Of a stretch of DNA of 64,000 bases, positions 10,179-19,532 are shown in pieces. Position numbers and translations under genes: made by a program. This DNA comes from Geobacillus sp. 46C-IIa (GTDB taxonomy: Bacteria > Bacillota > Bacilli > Bacillales > Anoxybacillaceae). Below the pieces are notes generated by a model, which worked only from the letters and a program-made list of their open reading frames with translations, ran no database searches and was not told the origin of the DNA. The stretch is taken from contig NZ_CP061474.1 in the NCBI RefSeq assembly GCF_014679505.1, forward strand, positions 1,456,001 through 1,520,000, given 5' to 3'. Every line of letters starts with the position of its first letter. Within the stretch, counting starts at the first letter, position 1.

Positions 10179-11189
10179 ATGAATTTACTCCCATTTGACC
10201 AGCAAAAAACGTTGGATTTTATCGCCGTTGGCCGGCTATGCATCGATTTGAACGCCAATGAAATCCATCGGCCGATGGAAGAAACGGTGACGTTTACGAA
10301 ATATGTCGGTGGGTCTCCGGCGAACATCGCCATCGGCATGGCGCGGCTCGGCATGAAAACGGGATTTATCGGGCGGGTTGCTGACGACCAAATGGGTCGA
10401 TTTATTGTCCGATATTTAAAAAACAATGGAATTGATACGTCCCATGTCATTACCGACAAGTCCGGCAGTGTGACGGGTTTGGCGTTTACCGAGATCAAGA
10501 GCCCGACCGACTGCAGCATCCTCATGTATCGCGATAATGTCGCTGATTTGAAACTGGAACCAAACGACATTCATAAAGACTATATTCAGCAGGCAAAATG
10601 CCTGCTGATTTCCGGGACGGCTTTGGCGAAAAGTCCGTCAAGAGAAGCGGTGTTTTTAGCGTTGGAGTATGCAAGACGTCATGGGGTCGTTGTCTTTTTC
10701 GATTTGGATTATCGCCCTTATACGTGGCAATCCAAAGAGGAAACGGCAATCTATTACAACTTGGCTGCGGAAAAATGCGACGTGATCATCGGCACGAGAG
10801 AAGAATTTGACATGATGGAGCAGTTTGCCGGCCATTCGCGCGATGACGAGAAAACGGCGCAAAAGTGGTTTGACTACAACGCGAAAATCGTTGTCATTAA
10901 GCATGGCAAAGATGGGTCGATCGCCTACACGAAAACAGGAGAAACATTTATCGGCACGATTTTCCCGGCGAATATTGTGAAAACGTTTGGAGCGGGCGAT
11001 TCTTACGCTGCTGGGTTTATCTATGGATTAATGAATGGGTGGCCTATTCCGAAGGCGATGGAATATGGCGCAGCTGCCGCTTCGATTGTCATCTCGAGCC
11101 ATAGTTGCTCTGATGCGATGCCAACGTTGGACCAAATTGAACAGTTCATTCAACAACATAAAAGCAGCTCGGCCGCTGCGAAATCATAA
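10179..11189 (+). CDS. iolC: 5-dehydro-2-deoxygluconokinase
   Basis: 336 aa PfkB/ribokinase-family kinase that phosphorylates 2-deoxy-5-keto-gluconate. The N-terminal family pattern is [17 protein letters not shown] and the C-terminal anion-hole and catalytic base motif is [15 protein letters not shown], with Asp as the base. The position between iolB and iolA and the operon content support this substrate rather than another sugar. Confidence 0.92.
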   Translation: MNLLPFDQQKTLDFIAVGRLCIDLNANEIHRPMEETVTFTKYVGGSPANIAIGMARLGMKTGFIGRVADDQMGRFIVRYLKNNGIDTSHVITDKSGSVTGLAFTEIKSPTDCSILMYRDNVADLKLEPNDIHKDYIQQAKCLLISGTALAKSPSREAVFLALEYARRHGVVVFFDLDYRPYTWQSKEETAIYYNLAAEKCDVIIGTREEFDMMEQFAGHSRDDEKTAQKWFDYNAKIVVIKHGKDGSIAYTKTGETFIGTIFPANIVKTFGAGDSYAAGFIYGLMNGWPIPKAMEYGAAAASIVISSHSCSDAMPTLDQIEQFIQQHKSSSAAAKS

Positions 11190-11208
11190 TGAAAGGGGAT
11201 CAACGAAC

Positions 11209-12669
11209 ATGACGATGACAACGGGAGTGCAAACCTTAAAAAACTATGTTGGCGGGCAATGGGTGGAATCCAGTTCTGCGAAGACAGAAGCGGTTCCAAA
11301 CCCTGCGACGGGCGAAGTGCTCGCTTACGTCCCGATTTCGAACCGTGAGGATTTGGATCATGCCGTTGCGGCAGCGAAAGAGGCATTCAAAACATGGAGC
11401 AAAACGCCAGTGCCGCGCCGGGCGCGGATTTTATTCAAATACCAGCAGTTGCTTGTTGAACATTGGGAAGAACTGGCCCGGTTAGTGACGTTAGAAAACG
11501 GCAAAAGCTACAACGAAGCCTACGGGGAGGTGCAGCGTGGAATTGAATGCGTGGAATTTGCCGCAGGTGCGCCGACACTCATGATGGGAAGACAGCTTCC
11601 TGACATTGCGACTGGCATTGAATCAGGAATGTATCGTTATCCGATTGGTGTCGTTGGGGGCATCACGCCGTTTAACTTCCCGATGATGGTTCCTTGCTGG
11701 ATGTTCCCGTTGGCGATTGCGTGCGGAAACACGTTCGTCTTAAAACCGTCCGAACGCACACCGATGTTGGCCAATCGCCTGGCTGAACTCTTTAAAGAAG
11801 CAGGGCTTCCGGACGGGGTGCTCAACATCGTTCATGGGGCGCGTGATGTCGTGAACGGTCTGTTGGAGCATCCGGATGTGAAAGCCATCTCGTTTGTCGG
11901 CTCCCAGCCGGTCGGTGAGTATGTATACAAAACAGCAGCGGCCCACGGCAAACGCGTTCAGGCGTTGACAGGGGCTAAAAACCATTCCATCGTCATGCCG
12001 GATGCGGACTTGAAACTGGCTGCTCGTGAAATTATTAACGCAGCGTTCGGCTCTGCTGGAGAGCGGTGCATGGCGGCGTCAGTTGTTGTCGCGGTTGGGG
12101 ACATTGCTGATGAATTAGTTGAGAGATTAGTAGCGGCTGCCAATGACATTAAGATAGGCAACGGATTGGAGGAGAGCGTCTTTTTAGGCCCGGTCATTCG
12201 CGAAGCTCATAAACAACGGACGGTAAAATATATTGAACTCGGAGAAAAAGAAGGAGCTATTTTGGTGCGCGACGGGCGGAAAGATGCTGCTGTCCAAGAC
12301 GACGGATACTTTATCGGACCGACCATCTTTGACCGAGTCACCACCGACATGACGATTTGGAAAGATGAAATTTTCGCCCCTGTTCTTTCGATTGTGCGTG
12401 TTAATACACTAGATGAAGCCATTGAAGTCGCCAACAAATCGCCATTCGCCAACGGGGCATGCCTTTACACAAGAGATGGAGGAAATGTTCGTAAGTTCCG
12501 CGATGAAATCGATGCCGGCATGTTAGGCGTCAACTTAGGCGTTCCTGCGCCGATGGCCTTCTTCCCGTTCTCTGGGTGGAAAAACTCGTTTTATGGCGAC
12601 CTTCATGCGAACGGTATGGACGGTGTGGAATTTTATACACGTAAGAAAATGCTCACTGCCCGCTGGTAA
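11209..12669 (+). CDS. iolA: methylmalonate-semialdehyde / malonate-semialdehyde dehydrogenase (CoA-acylating)
   Basis: 486 aa aldehyde dehydrogenase. In inositol catabolism it turns malonic semialdehyde and CoA into acetyl-CoA, CO2 and NADH. The catalytic cysteine lies in [10 protein letters not shown] and the NAD-binding segment in [13 protein letters not shown]. The lack of a glutamate in the ALTGAKNH region is typical of CoA-acylating members. ATG 11209 has AAAGGGG (11192-11198) upstream; the open frame continues far upstream inside iolC, but that extension is not family-like. Confidence 0.93.
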   Translation: MTMTTGVQTLKNYVGGQWVESSSAKTEAVPNPATGEVLAYVPISNREDLDHAVAAAKEAFKTWSKTPVPRRARILFKYQQLLVEHWEELARLVTLENGKSYNEAYGEVQRGIECVEFAAGAPTLMMGRQLPDIATGIESGMYRYPIGVVGGITPFNFPMMVPCWMFPLAIACGNTFVLKPSERTPMLANRLAELFKEAGLPDGVLNIVHGARDVVNGLLEHPDVKAISFVGSQPVGEYVYKTAAAHGKRVQALTGAKNHSIVMPDADLKLAAREIINAAFGSAGERCMAASVVVAVGDIADELVERLVAAANDIKIGNGLEESVFLGPVIREAHKQRTVKYIELGEKEGAILVRDGRKDAAVQDDGYFIGPTIFDRVTTDMTIWKDEIFAPVLSIVRVNTLDEAIEVANKSPFANGACLYTRDGGNVRKFRDEIDAGMLGVNLGVPAPMAFFPFSGWKNSFYGDLHANGMDGVEFYTRKKMLTARW

Positions 12670-12678
12670 GAGTGACGG

Positions 12679-12716
12679 AAAAAGGATCAGGCGCCTTATG
12701 GCGCTTGATGCTTTTT
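12679..12716 (+). terminator. stem-loop/attenuator between iolA and iolJ
   Basis: AAAAAG, ATCA and GCGCC on the left pair with GGCGC, TGAT and CTTTTT on the right around a TTAT loop (12696-12699), with single-base bulges. The right arm ends in a five-T run. It looks like a rho-independent terminator, perhaps leaky, because iolJ follows 33 bases later and no strong promoter is seen. Confidence 0.65.
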
Positions 12717-12748
12717 CTCGATATGTATGAACAAAAGGGGGAATCAAG

Positions 12749-13636
12749 ATGACGCTTGTCTCAATGAAGGACATATTGCAATGCGCATTACGGGGAAATT
12801 ATGCTGTCGGGCATTTTAACATAAACAACTTGGAATTTGCCCAAGCCATTCTCCTAGGGGCCGAAGAAGAAGAGGCACCTGTCATTTTGGCCGTGAGCCC
12901 GGGATATATCGGACATCTTGGTGGGCTGCGGACGGTAGCGGCCATGGTCAAAGAACTCGTGAAAGAATACGGCATTACCGTACCTGTCGCTCTCCATTTA
13001 GACCACGGCTCCTCCTATGAGCAATGCCTTGAGGCGATGGAAGCCGGGTTTACATCGGTGATGATTGATGCATCCCATTTCCCTTTAGAAAAAAATATTT
13101 CCATGACAAAAAAAGTCGTTGAGGCAGCTCGGTCCTTTGGTGTCTCCGTTGAAGCAGAGGTCGGAAGAATCGGAGGGCAAGAGGATGACGTAGTGGTCGA
13201 TGAAGCGGAAGCGATGTACGCCATTCCAGAAGAATGTGAGCGGCTCGTTAAAGAAACGGGGGTCGACTGTCTGGCACCGGCGCTAGGTTCGGTTCACGGC
13301 CCATATAAAGGGAAACCGAAATTAGGATTTGCGCAAATGGAGCAAATCCAGCGCTTAACCGGCGTGCCGCTTGTGCTGCATGGGGGAACAGGAATCCCCT
13401 TGGATGATATTCGCAGAGCCATTTCGTTAGGAACAGCGAAAATTAACGTCAACACAGAAAATCAATTGGCGTTTACCCGGGGAATTCGCCGCTTATTCAA
13501 TGAGAATGACAGTCTATACGACCCAAGAAAATACCTTGGGGCGGGAAGGGAAGAAGTAAAACAGACCGTAAGACAAAAAATTCGTGAATTTGATTCGGCA
13601 GGGAAAGCGAAAGAAGCTTTGTTGCCTTCGTTTTAA
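12749..13636 (+). CDS. iolJ: 6-phospho-5-dehydro-2-deoxy-D-gluconate aldolase (class II aldolase)
   Basis: 295 aa class II, zinc-dependent aldolase. It splits 2-deoxy-5-keto-gluconate-6-phosphate into dihydroxyacetone phosphate and malonic semialdehyde, the latter used by IolA. Zinc ligands and active-site segments are visible: [44 protein letters not shown]. Fructose-bisphosphate aldolases share these motifs, so the inositol role comes mainly from context. RBS AAAGGGGGAA precedes ATG 12749. Confidence 0.88.
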   Translation: MTLVSMKDILQCALRGNYAVGHFNINNLEFAQAILLGAEEEEAPVILAVSPGYIGHLGGLRTVAAMVKELVKEYGITVPVALHLDHGSSYEQCLEAMEAGFTSVMIDASHFPLEKNISMTKKVVEAARSFGVSVEAEVGRIGGQEDDVVVDEAEAMYAIPEECERLVKETGVDCLAPALGSVHGPYKGKPKLGFAQMEQIQRLTGVPLVLHGGTGIPLDDIRRAISLGTAKINVNTENQLAFTRGIRRLFNENDSLYDPRKYLGAGREEVKQTVRQKIREFDSAGKAKEALLPSF

Positions 13637-13681
13637 CAATAGCGGTCCGCAAACAGACCAAGGGGGGAGTGGAAGTGCATC

Positions 13682-14878
13682 GTGGCCCGTGGTAAGGATC
13701 GTGTCCTTTTTCTTATCGCCTCGTTTTTCTTTTGGCTGTCCCTTTTTATTTATATGCCGATCTTATCTCCCTATATTGAAGAGATAGGGGGCGCATACTC
13801 GTTTATCGGGCTTGTATTAGGCAGTTACGGTCTTATGCAATTGTTGTGCCGCCTGCCTATTGGGATTGTATCCGACCTGGCACAAAGAAGAAAACCGTTT
13901 GTCATTTTAGGGATGGTTTTCGCCATGGGGAGTGGCCTTTTGTTTGCCCTCACCGACAGTTTACGATGGGCGCTTGCATCAAGGGCGCTGGCCGGAATTG
14001 CCGCAGCGACATGGGTAGCTTTTACCGTGCTTTATTCTTGCTACTTCCACTCCAAGGAAACTCATCGGGCGATGAGTCAAATTTCGCTGATTGTCGTTTT
14101 GGCGCAACTGACCGGCATGACGGTCAGCGGATATATGGTGGATCAATGGGGATGGCACGCCCCGTTTTGGGCCGGCGGGGTTCTTGGCGCAACGGGCGCC
14201 TTTCTTTCTATATGGGTTAGCGAGCCGAAGAGAAACGACGAACGAAGACAAACGATTCAACTGAAACATCTTCTTCTTGTGATCAAGGAACCACAGCTAT
14301 GGAAAGTTTCTATTTTATCGGTATTGGCTCACGGGATCATTTTTACGACAATGTTTGGCTTTACTCCGGCCTATGCGTTGAAGATCGGTCTAAAAGAAGG
14401 AGATTTAAGTATGTTAACGTTTTGCTTTATGATTCCGCATGCCTTGGCGACTTTTTTTATTGGAAAAACGCTCGTTCCGCGATGGGGCAAGTGGGGCTCG
14501 CTTCTTATGGCATTTTCCGGAACCGCGCTGTTTACGTTCATGATTCCAGCCGCTAGTGAAAGCGTTTCTTTCTATGTTGTTCAAGCTGGCCACGGCTTTT
14601 TCCTTGGGCTGTTGTTTCCGTTGTTATTAGGAATGGCGATTGAGTCTGTTGATGAGGCCCAGAAAGCAACCGCCATGGGAACATATCAGGCCATTTATGC
14701 TATTGGCATGTTTGGCGGGCCGTATCTAGCCGGAATACTGAATGAGTGGATCCGTATCCAATTCGCGTTTTACTTCTCCGGGACGCTCGGGTTGGTTGCA
14801 ATCGGATTGATTGTAGCGTGGAAGCATGGGGAATGGATTCCATTGCTGAATAAAATGATTCATAAGGAGTATCAGTGA
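13682..14878 (+). CDS. MFS transporter
   Basis: 398 aa with about 12 hydrophobic segments. The loop between helices 2 and 3 has the MFS pattern LPIGIVSDLAQRRKP. Direction and substrate are not evident. As the last gene of the inositol operon it may import a related polyol or export an intermediate. It starts with GTG at 13682; GGGGGGAG (13662-13669) is 12 bases upstream, a little far, and no other in-frame start is available nearby. It does not look like a sugar:proton symporter of the IolT type. Confidence 0.75.
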   Translation: MARGKDRVLFLIASFFFWLSLFIYMPILSPYIEEIGGAYSFIGLVLGSYGLMQLLCRLPIGIVSDLAQRRKPFVILGMVFAMGSGLLFALTDSLRWALASRALAGIAAATWVAFTVLYSCYFHSKETHRAMSQISLIVVLAQLTGMTVSGYMVDQWGWHAPFWAGGVLGATGAFLSIWVSEPKRNDERRQTIQLKHLLLVIKEPQLWKVSILSVLAHGIIFTTMFGFTPAYALKIGLKEGDLSMLTFCFMIPHALATFFIGKTLVPRWGKWGSLLMAFSGTALFTFMIPAASESVSFYVVQAGHGFFLGLLFPLLLGMAIESVDEAQKATAMGTYQAIYAIGMFGGPYLAGILNEWIRIQFAFYFSGTLGLVAIGLIVAWKHGEWIPLLNKMIHKEYQ

Positions 14879-15440
14879 GGTTTCTTGCTGCTTAGGCATA
14901 AAAATAGTGTTCACACTGCTGTTGATCCTTTACGATTGTCTAATCTCGTTATGCGGAAAATTTCAGTTTGTGAGCGGTGACTTTCATTTCTAGGGGGGAT
15001 AGCGGGACTCCTCGTAGAGGTTTTCGTGAAAGTGTGCATGCTCCAGTATCACCTGCCCTCCTAATTGAAGGATCATGTCCCGCTGCTTCCATGATCAAAC
15101 GATACAGCCAATTCAAGGGTAAGTTTATGGATGTTCATAGGGGCACCTCTTCCGATATGGCTATTTGCGTCTACAGGAAGGGTGCTCTTTTTTCAGGGTT
15201 TATTGAATGGATAGGAAAGCAAATTATTTGAGATACTATTTTTCAGTTTATGTGGCATACTTCATGCACTGCAATACTTCTTTCGGGACGTATAGAATAT
15301 CTCCCGCGAGGCAGGTAGTACAATGGACATCATAGAGATTAGCCTTTAGAAAACCACTTTGTTTTTAGACGGTTCTCATAAATCTATCATCACTACTGCC
15401 GCTACCTCATTATCACTATATAATTCTTTCACAAAATTAA
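14879..15440 (+). other. intergenic region with candidate structured RNA or mobile-element remnant
   Basis: No convincing gene. An 84-codon open frame (14977-15231) has no family I can name and no ribosome-binding site. AGCGGGAC (15001-15008) is a perfect inverted repeat of GTCCCGCT (15077-15084). Inside it lie small hairpins CCTC/GAGG (15010-15020), TTTC/GAAA and TCCT/AGGA. A further stem, CACC-CTTCC (15144-15153) with GGAAG-GGTG (15176-15184), is followed by a T6 run, like a terminator. This could be a small structured RNA or the end of a decayed insertion element. Bases 15241-15440 show nothing recognisable. Confidence 0.35.
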
Positions 15441-15451
15441 AAAGCAATTAT

Positions 15452-15478
15452 CTTTGTTTGTGTTATAGACAAACAAAG
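15452..15478 (+). promoter_or_regulatory. XylR operator upstream of xylF
   Basis: Perfect palindrome CTTTGTTTGT-N7-ACAAACAAAG, the form known for XylR operators of Bacillaceae. The symmetry continues outward to 21-base perfect arms (15441-15461 and 15469-15489). It overlaps the -35 element of the xylF promoter, so bound repressor would block RNA polymerase; xylose should release it. Confidence 0.85.
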
Positions 15479-15494
15479 ATAATTGCTTTATAAT
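15466..15494 (+). promoter_or_regulatory. SigA promoter of xylF operon
   Basis: -35 TAGACA (15466-15471), 17-base spacer, -10 TATAAT (15489-15494). The -35 lies inside the right half of the XylR operator. The same arrangement recurs before the second epimerase gene and before xylA. Confidence 0.8.
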
Positions 15495-15538
15495 TTACTT
15501 AAAAGTTTTAAAAATTACTAGCCATTAGGGGGATTACT

Positions 15539-16633
15539 ATGAAGAAGGTTTCAAAGTTCTTAAGTCCTGTCTTATTATTTTCTCTTATCTTGCTGTTGTT
15601 GTCCGCCTGCGGACAGGATGTGGCCAAAAATGAAAGCGGAAACAACAGCGGAAATCAGGCGAACCAAGACAAAAAAATTAAAATTGGTTTTTCTGTATCC
15701 GATCTGACACTTGAAAGATGGCAACATGACCGTGACATTTTTGTTGAAGAGGTTAAGAAGTTAGGGGCCGATGTTTTAGTTCAGTCCGCAAACGGGGATA
15801 GCGAGAAGCAACTGTCACAAATTCAAAATATGTTATCCCAAGGGATTGACGTTTTAGTCATTGTAGCGGTTAATACGGAATCCTTATCTCCAGTCGTTCA
15901 ACAGGCTAAAAAGGAAGGAGTAAAAGTGCTTGCTTATGACCGGCTCATTATGAATGCGGACGTAGATGCCTACGTGTCTTTTGACAACGTACGTGTCGGC
16001 GAAATGCAAGCGGAGTATTTGGTGAAAAAAGTTCCTAAAGGAAACTACTTTTTATTAGGCGGTTCGCCGACTGACAATAATGCCAAAATGTTTAGAGAAG
16101 GGCAAATGAAGGTTTTACAGCCTTTAATTGATAAAGGCGATATTAAGGTTGTCGGGGATCAATGGGCAAAAGACTGGCAAGCCTCTGAAGCAATGAGAAT
16201 TATTGAGAATGCATTGACGGCCAATAAAAACCAAATTGATGCGATTGTGGCATCGAATGACAGCACGGCAGGCGGAGCGATTCAAGCGTTGAAGGCTCAA
16301 GGGTTAGACGGAAAAGTGGCGATTTCTGGTCAAGATGCTGACTTGGCTGCCGTTCAGCGAATTGTCGAAGGAACTCAATCGATGACAGTATACAAACCGA
16401 TTAAGAGTATTGCAACAAAGTCCGCCGAAGTTGCAGTACAGCTAGCGAAGGGCGAAAAAGTTCAGGCGGATGAAACGGTAAATAACGGAAAAGTAGATGT
16501 ACCGTTTATTAAACTGGATCCAATCATGGTTGATAAAGATAATGTCATTGACACTGTTATTAAAGATGGATTCCACTCGTATGACGAAGTTTATAAAAAT
16601 GTGCCTGAAGAGAAACGCCCGCCGCGTCCATAA
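15539..16633 (+). CDS. xylF: D-xylose ABC transporter substrate-binding lipoprotein
   Basis: 364 aa, anchored outside the membrane. Lipoprotein signal: MKKVSKFLSPVLLFSLILLL then the lipobox LLSACG with Cys near residue 24. The mature protein has the xylose-binding pattern (KIKIGFSVSDLTLERWQHDR, ILVIVAVNTESL-like segment, AYDRLIMNADVDAYVSFDN, VASNDSTAGGAIQAL, ISGQDADLAAVQRI). The AYDRLI...VDAYVSFDN segment is typical of XylF/ChvE proteins. It is the first gene of the xylFGH importer and directly follows a XylR operator and a strong promoter. RBS TAGGGGGAT precedes ATG 15539. Confidence 0.93.
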   Translation: MKKVSKFLSPVLLFSLILLLLSACGQDVAKNESGNNSGNQANQDKKIKIGFSVSDLTLERWQHDRDIFVEEVKKLGADVLVQSANGDSEKQLSQIQNMLSQGIDVLVIVAVNTESLSPVVQQAKKEGVKVLAYDRLIMNADVDAYVSFDNVRVGEMQAEYLVKKVPKGNYFLLGGSPTDNNAKMFREGQMKVLQPLIDKGDIKVVGDQWAKDWQASEAMRIIENALTANKNQIDAIVASNDSTAGGAIQALKAQGLDGKVAISGQDADLAAVQRIVEGTQSMTVYKPIKSIATKSAEVAVQLAKGEKVQADETVNNGKVDVPFIKLDPIMVDKDNVIDTVIKDGFHSYDEVYKNVPEEKRPPRP

Positions 16634-16651
16634 TTCGCCATAATCGATGTG

Positions 16652-16689
16652 CGGACAGCATCTTCGCTTAAGGGCTTGGATGCTGTCCG
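16652..16689 (+). other. stem-loop between xylF and xylG
   Basis: CGGACAGCATC (16652-16662) is a perfect inverted repeat of GATGCTGTCCG (16679-16689); loop of 16 bases, no T-tract. It starts 18 bases after the xylF stop, the same placement as after the other binding-protein genes here. It probably stabilises xylF mRNA or reduces read-through. Confidence 0.6.
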
Positions 16690-16743
16690 TAGTTCCTAAA
16701 CTTAGTTTACTAATCTAACTTTCTTTGTTAGTAGGTGGGATAT

Positions 16744-18264
16744 ATGCAACCGTATATTTTGGAAATGAAGGGAATTACAAAAGAGTTTCCAGGGGTTCGG
16801 GCGTTGGACAACGTGACCTTTTCCGTCCATAAGGGAGAAATTCATGCTCTTTGTGGTGAAAATGGCGCTGGGAAGTCTACGTTGATGAAAATTTTAAGTG
16901 GGGTTTATCCATACGGATCATATGAGGGAAAGATTTATGTCGAAGGAAAAGAAGTTCAATTCAGAAATATTAAAGAGTCACAAGAAGCAGGAATCTCCAT
17001 TATTTATCAGGAACTGGCCGTCGTTGAAGAGATGACGGTTGCTGAGAACTTATTTCTCGGTCATGAGTTGATGAGAGGAAGATATATTGATTGGAATCGT
17101 TTATACTCGGAGACGCAAAAATGGCTGCAGAAAATAGGACTGAACATTGATCCGGAAACAAAGGTCCGGGATTTAACGGTCGGCAAGCAACAGTTAATAG
17201 AGATTGCCAAAGCGCTTGCAAAAAACGCTAAAATTATTATTTTAGACGAGCCGACGGCTGCACTGACGGACAGCGATGTAGAAGTCTTAAAGCAAATTCT
17301 CCGCGATCTTCGCGCGCAGGGAGTTACTTGTATTTATATTTCTCATAAACTAAACGAGGTCATGGAATTAGCCGACAAAGTAACGGTTTTGCGTGACGGG
17401 CGAACTATCAGTACAGATCCTATTGGCCAGTTGACTGAAGAGCGGATTATTGCCCAAATGGTAGGTCGGGAACTGAATGAGTTATATCCATATGAACCTC
17501 GAGACACCGGGACAGAAGTGCTTAAAGTGGAGAACTATTCTGTCAGAGATGAAAGCACAGGAAGAAAAGTCATTGAGGATGTTTCATTTTCTCTAAGAAC
17601 AGGTGAAATTCTCGGAATTTCAGGATTGATGGGTTCAGGGAGAACAGAACTGTTTACTAGCCTATTTGGTGCTTACCGCGGAAAGAAAGAGGGAACAGTT
17701 TGGATTGACGGTGAACAAGTTCATATTCATCGTCCTGCAGAAGCGATTAAATACGGAATGGCATATGTATCTGAGGATCGAAAAAAATACGGCCTCGTTT
17801 TAGAAATGGATATTATTAAAAATACTACTCTTGTGGCTTTGAAAAAGGTTACAAAGCGGAATGTTGTTGATCATGCGTTAGAAGTAAAACAGGCAGAGGA
17901 AATAACAAGAAAAATGAAATTAAAAGCTCCTGCTTTAGAAGCGAAAGTATCTCAACTAAGCGGAGGCAATCAGCAAAAAGTAGTATTAAGTAAATGGCTC
18001 TTAAATAATCCTAAAATATTAATTTTAGATGAGCCAACCCGTGGAATCGACATCGGAGCCAAATACGAAATCTATAAAATCATTAACGAGCTGGCTAGAC
18101 AGGGTGTGGCGATTGTTTTGATTTCATCTGAGCTGCCAGAGGTTATGGGAATGTCAGACCGCATTTTAGTCATGTCAGAAGGACGAATAACTGGGGAATT
18201 TCAACGACATGAGGCGACGCAAGAAAAAATTATGACTTGTGCAACAGGAGGAAAAAAAGGATGA
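16744..18264 (+). CDS. xylG: D-xylose ABC transporter ATP-binding protein
   Basis: 506 aa, two fused ABC domains. Domain 1: Walker [10 protein letters not shown], signature region LTVGKQQL, Walker B IIILDEPTAA. Domain 2: GLMGSGRTE, signature LSGGNQQK, Walker B ILILDEPTRG. This is the XylG/RbsA pattern. ATG 16744 follows AGGTGG (16733-16738) at 5 bases; the in-frame GTG at 16735 lies in that site. The stop overlaps the start of xylH by four bases (ATGA), which suggests coupled translation. Confidence 0.92.
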   Translation: MQPYILEMKGITKEFPGVRALDNVTFSVHKGEIHALCGENGAGKSTLMKILSGVYPYGSYEGKIYVEGKEVQFRNIKESQEAGISIIYQELAVVEEMTVAENLFLGHELMRGRYIDWNRLYSETQKWLQKIGLNIDPETKVRDLTVGKQQLIEIAKALAKNAKIIILDEPTAALTDSDVEVLKQILRDLRAQGVTCIYISHKLNEVMELADKVTVLRDGRTISTDPIGQLTEERIIAQMVGRELNELYPYEPRDTGTEVLKVENYSVRDESTGRKVIEDVSFSLRTGEILGISGLMGSGRTELFTSLFGAYRGKKEGTVWIDGEQVHIHRPAEAIKYGMAYVSEDRKKYGLVLEMDIIKNTTLVALKKVTKRNVVDHALEVKQAEEITRKMKLKAPALEAKVSQLSGGNQQKVVLSKWLLNNPKILILDEPTRGIDIGAKYEIYKIINELARQGVAIVLISSELPEVMGMSDRILVMSEGRITGEFQRHEATQEKIMTCATGGKKG

Positions 18265-19436
18265 AAGGTCTAATTCCTGCAGCGTCATCGAAGGGCCAAA
18301 TTGATGGAAAGGTACAGTGGAAATTTGACTTTCGTTCTTATACACTGGTTATAGCATTAGTCTTTATCGCCGTTATTTTCGGCGTCTTAACCGATGGTGA
18401 ATTTATATCATCACGAAATTTGTCTAACTTATTTATGCAGATGTCCGTTATTTCTGTTTTAGCGATTGGTATGACCTTGGTCATTATAGCTGGCCATATT
18501 GATTTATCGGTTGGATCGATTGTCGGATTGACCGGGGGAATCGCTGCGATTTTGCAAGTATGGTACGGCTGGGGAACGGTTTCTGTCATTATGGTCGCTA
18601 TTGTTGCCGGGGCGTTGATCGGACTCTGGCAAGGTTGGTGGGTAGCTTATCGAGGTGTTCCTGCTTTTATTGTCACCTTGGGAGGAATGTTAATTTTTCG
18701 GGGGATTTTAATCGGGATTAGCAACGGTGAAACAGTAGCGCCGTTAGATAGTAGTTTTGAGGCGATTGGGAATAGTTATCTTCCTTATGCGATCGGCTAT
18801 ATTTTAGCGGTTGTTAGCATCATCCTATTATTTGTTTCCGTAGAGAAAAATAGAAAAAAACGAAAAGAGTTAGGTTTAGCGCTCAATTCAAAAGCAAACG
18901 ATTATGGAAAAACATTAGGCTATTCGCTGTTCATTTTAGTTCTGGTGTACATGCTAAGCCGTTATTACGGCGTTCCCATCCCAATGCTTATTGTTGTCCT
19001 GTTAGCGGTTATCTTTGTCTTCATCGCTGTGAAGACACCATTTGGACGATATATTTATGCGATCGGCGGGAATATTGAGGCGGCTGCATTATCCGGAATC
19101 AATATTAAGAGGGTCGTGCTGTCCGTTTTTGTTTTAATGGGAATCCTTTCTGCTGTAGCAGGTGTTCTTTTGACAAGCCGGCTGAATGCAGCTACAGTAA
19201 GCGGTGGGGAAATGTACGAGCTCGATGCTATCGCTGCTTGTGTCATTGGCGGTACGAGCCTGATGGGAGGAAGAGGAAATATTGTTGGGGCGATTATTGG
19301 CGCTCTGATCATGGCTAGTATCGATAACGGTATGAGCATGATGAACATTGAAACATTTTGGCAATATATCGTAAAAGGGTTAATTTTGATGATCGCTGTT
19401 TGGGCGGATATCTCAAGTAAAAGTAAAGCAAGTTGA
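18261..19436 (+). CDS. xylH: D-xylose ABC transporter permease
   Basis: 391 aa, longer than most CUT2 permeases, as is usual for XylH because of an extra hydrophilic loop (here KNRKKRKELGLALNSKANDYG). It has many hydrophobic segments and the family motifs AGHIDLSVGSIVGL and GTSLMGGRGNIVGAIIGALI. The start ATG 18261 overlaps the xylG stop; GGAGG (18249-18253) lies upstream. Membrane channel of the xylose importer. Confidence 0.92.
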   Translation: MKGLIPAASSKGQIDGKVQWKFDFRSYTLVIALVFIAVIFGVLTDGEFISSRNLSNLFMQMSVISVLAIGMTLVIIAGHIDLSVGSIVGLTGGIAAILQVWYGWGTVSVIMVAIVAGALIGLWQGWWVAYRGVPAFIVTLGGMLIFRGILIGISNGETVAPLDSSFEAIGNSYLPYAIGYILAVVSIILLFVSVEKNRKKRKELGLALNSKANDYGKTLGYSLFILVLVYMLSRYYGVPIPMLIVVLLAVIFVFIAVKTPFGRYIYAIGGNIEAAALSGINIKRVVLSVFVLMGILSAVAGVLLTSRLNAATVSGGEMYELDAIAACVIGGTSLMGGRGNIVGAIIGALIMASIDNGMSMMNIETFWQYIVKGLILMIAVWADISSKSKAS

Positions 19437-19475
19437 TTTTACGATATTTCGGTCTGTTTGTCTGGAGAATGAGGG

Positions 19476-19499
19476 GGCTGGCTTGTTTTAGTGCCAGCC
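19476..19499 (+). other. stem-loop after xylH
   Basis: GGCTGGC (19476-19482) pairs with GCCAGCC (19493-19499). There is no T-run, so termination is doubtful; the next gene starts 33 bases later and is probably on the same message. Confidence 0.4.
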
Positions 19500-19532
19500 T
19501 CTCCCTTTGAAAACAGAAAGGAGAGACGAAAC

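Noticed and set aside
14556..14569. cre-like TGAAAGCGTTTCTT inside the MFS gene
   Set aside because: It lies deep in a coding region, far from any promoter, and the match may reflect codon usage.
14977..15231. 84-codon open frame as a real gene
   Set aside because: No ribosome-binding site, no recognised family, and the sequence is better explained by its inverted repeats.
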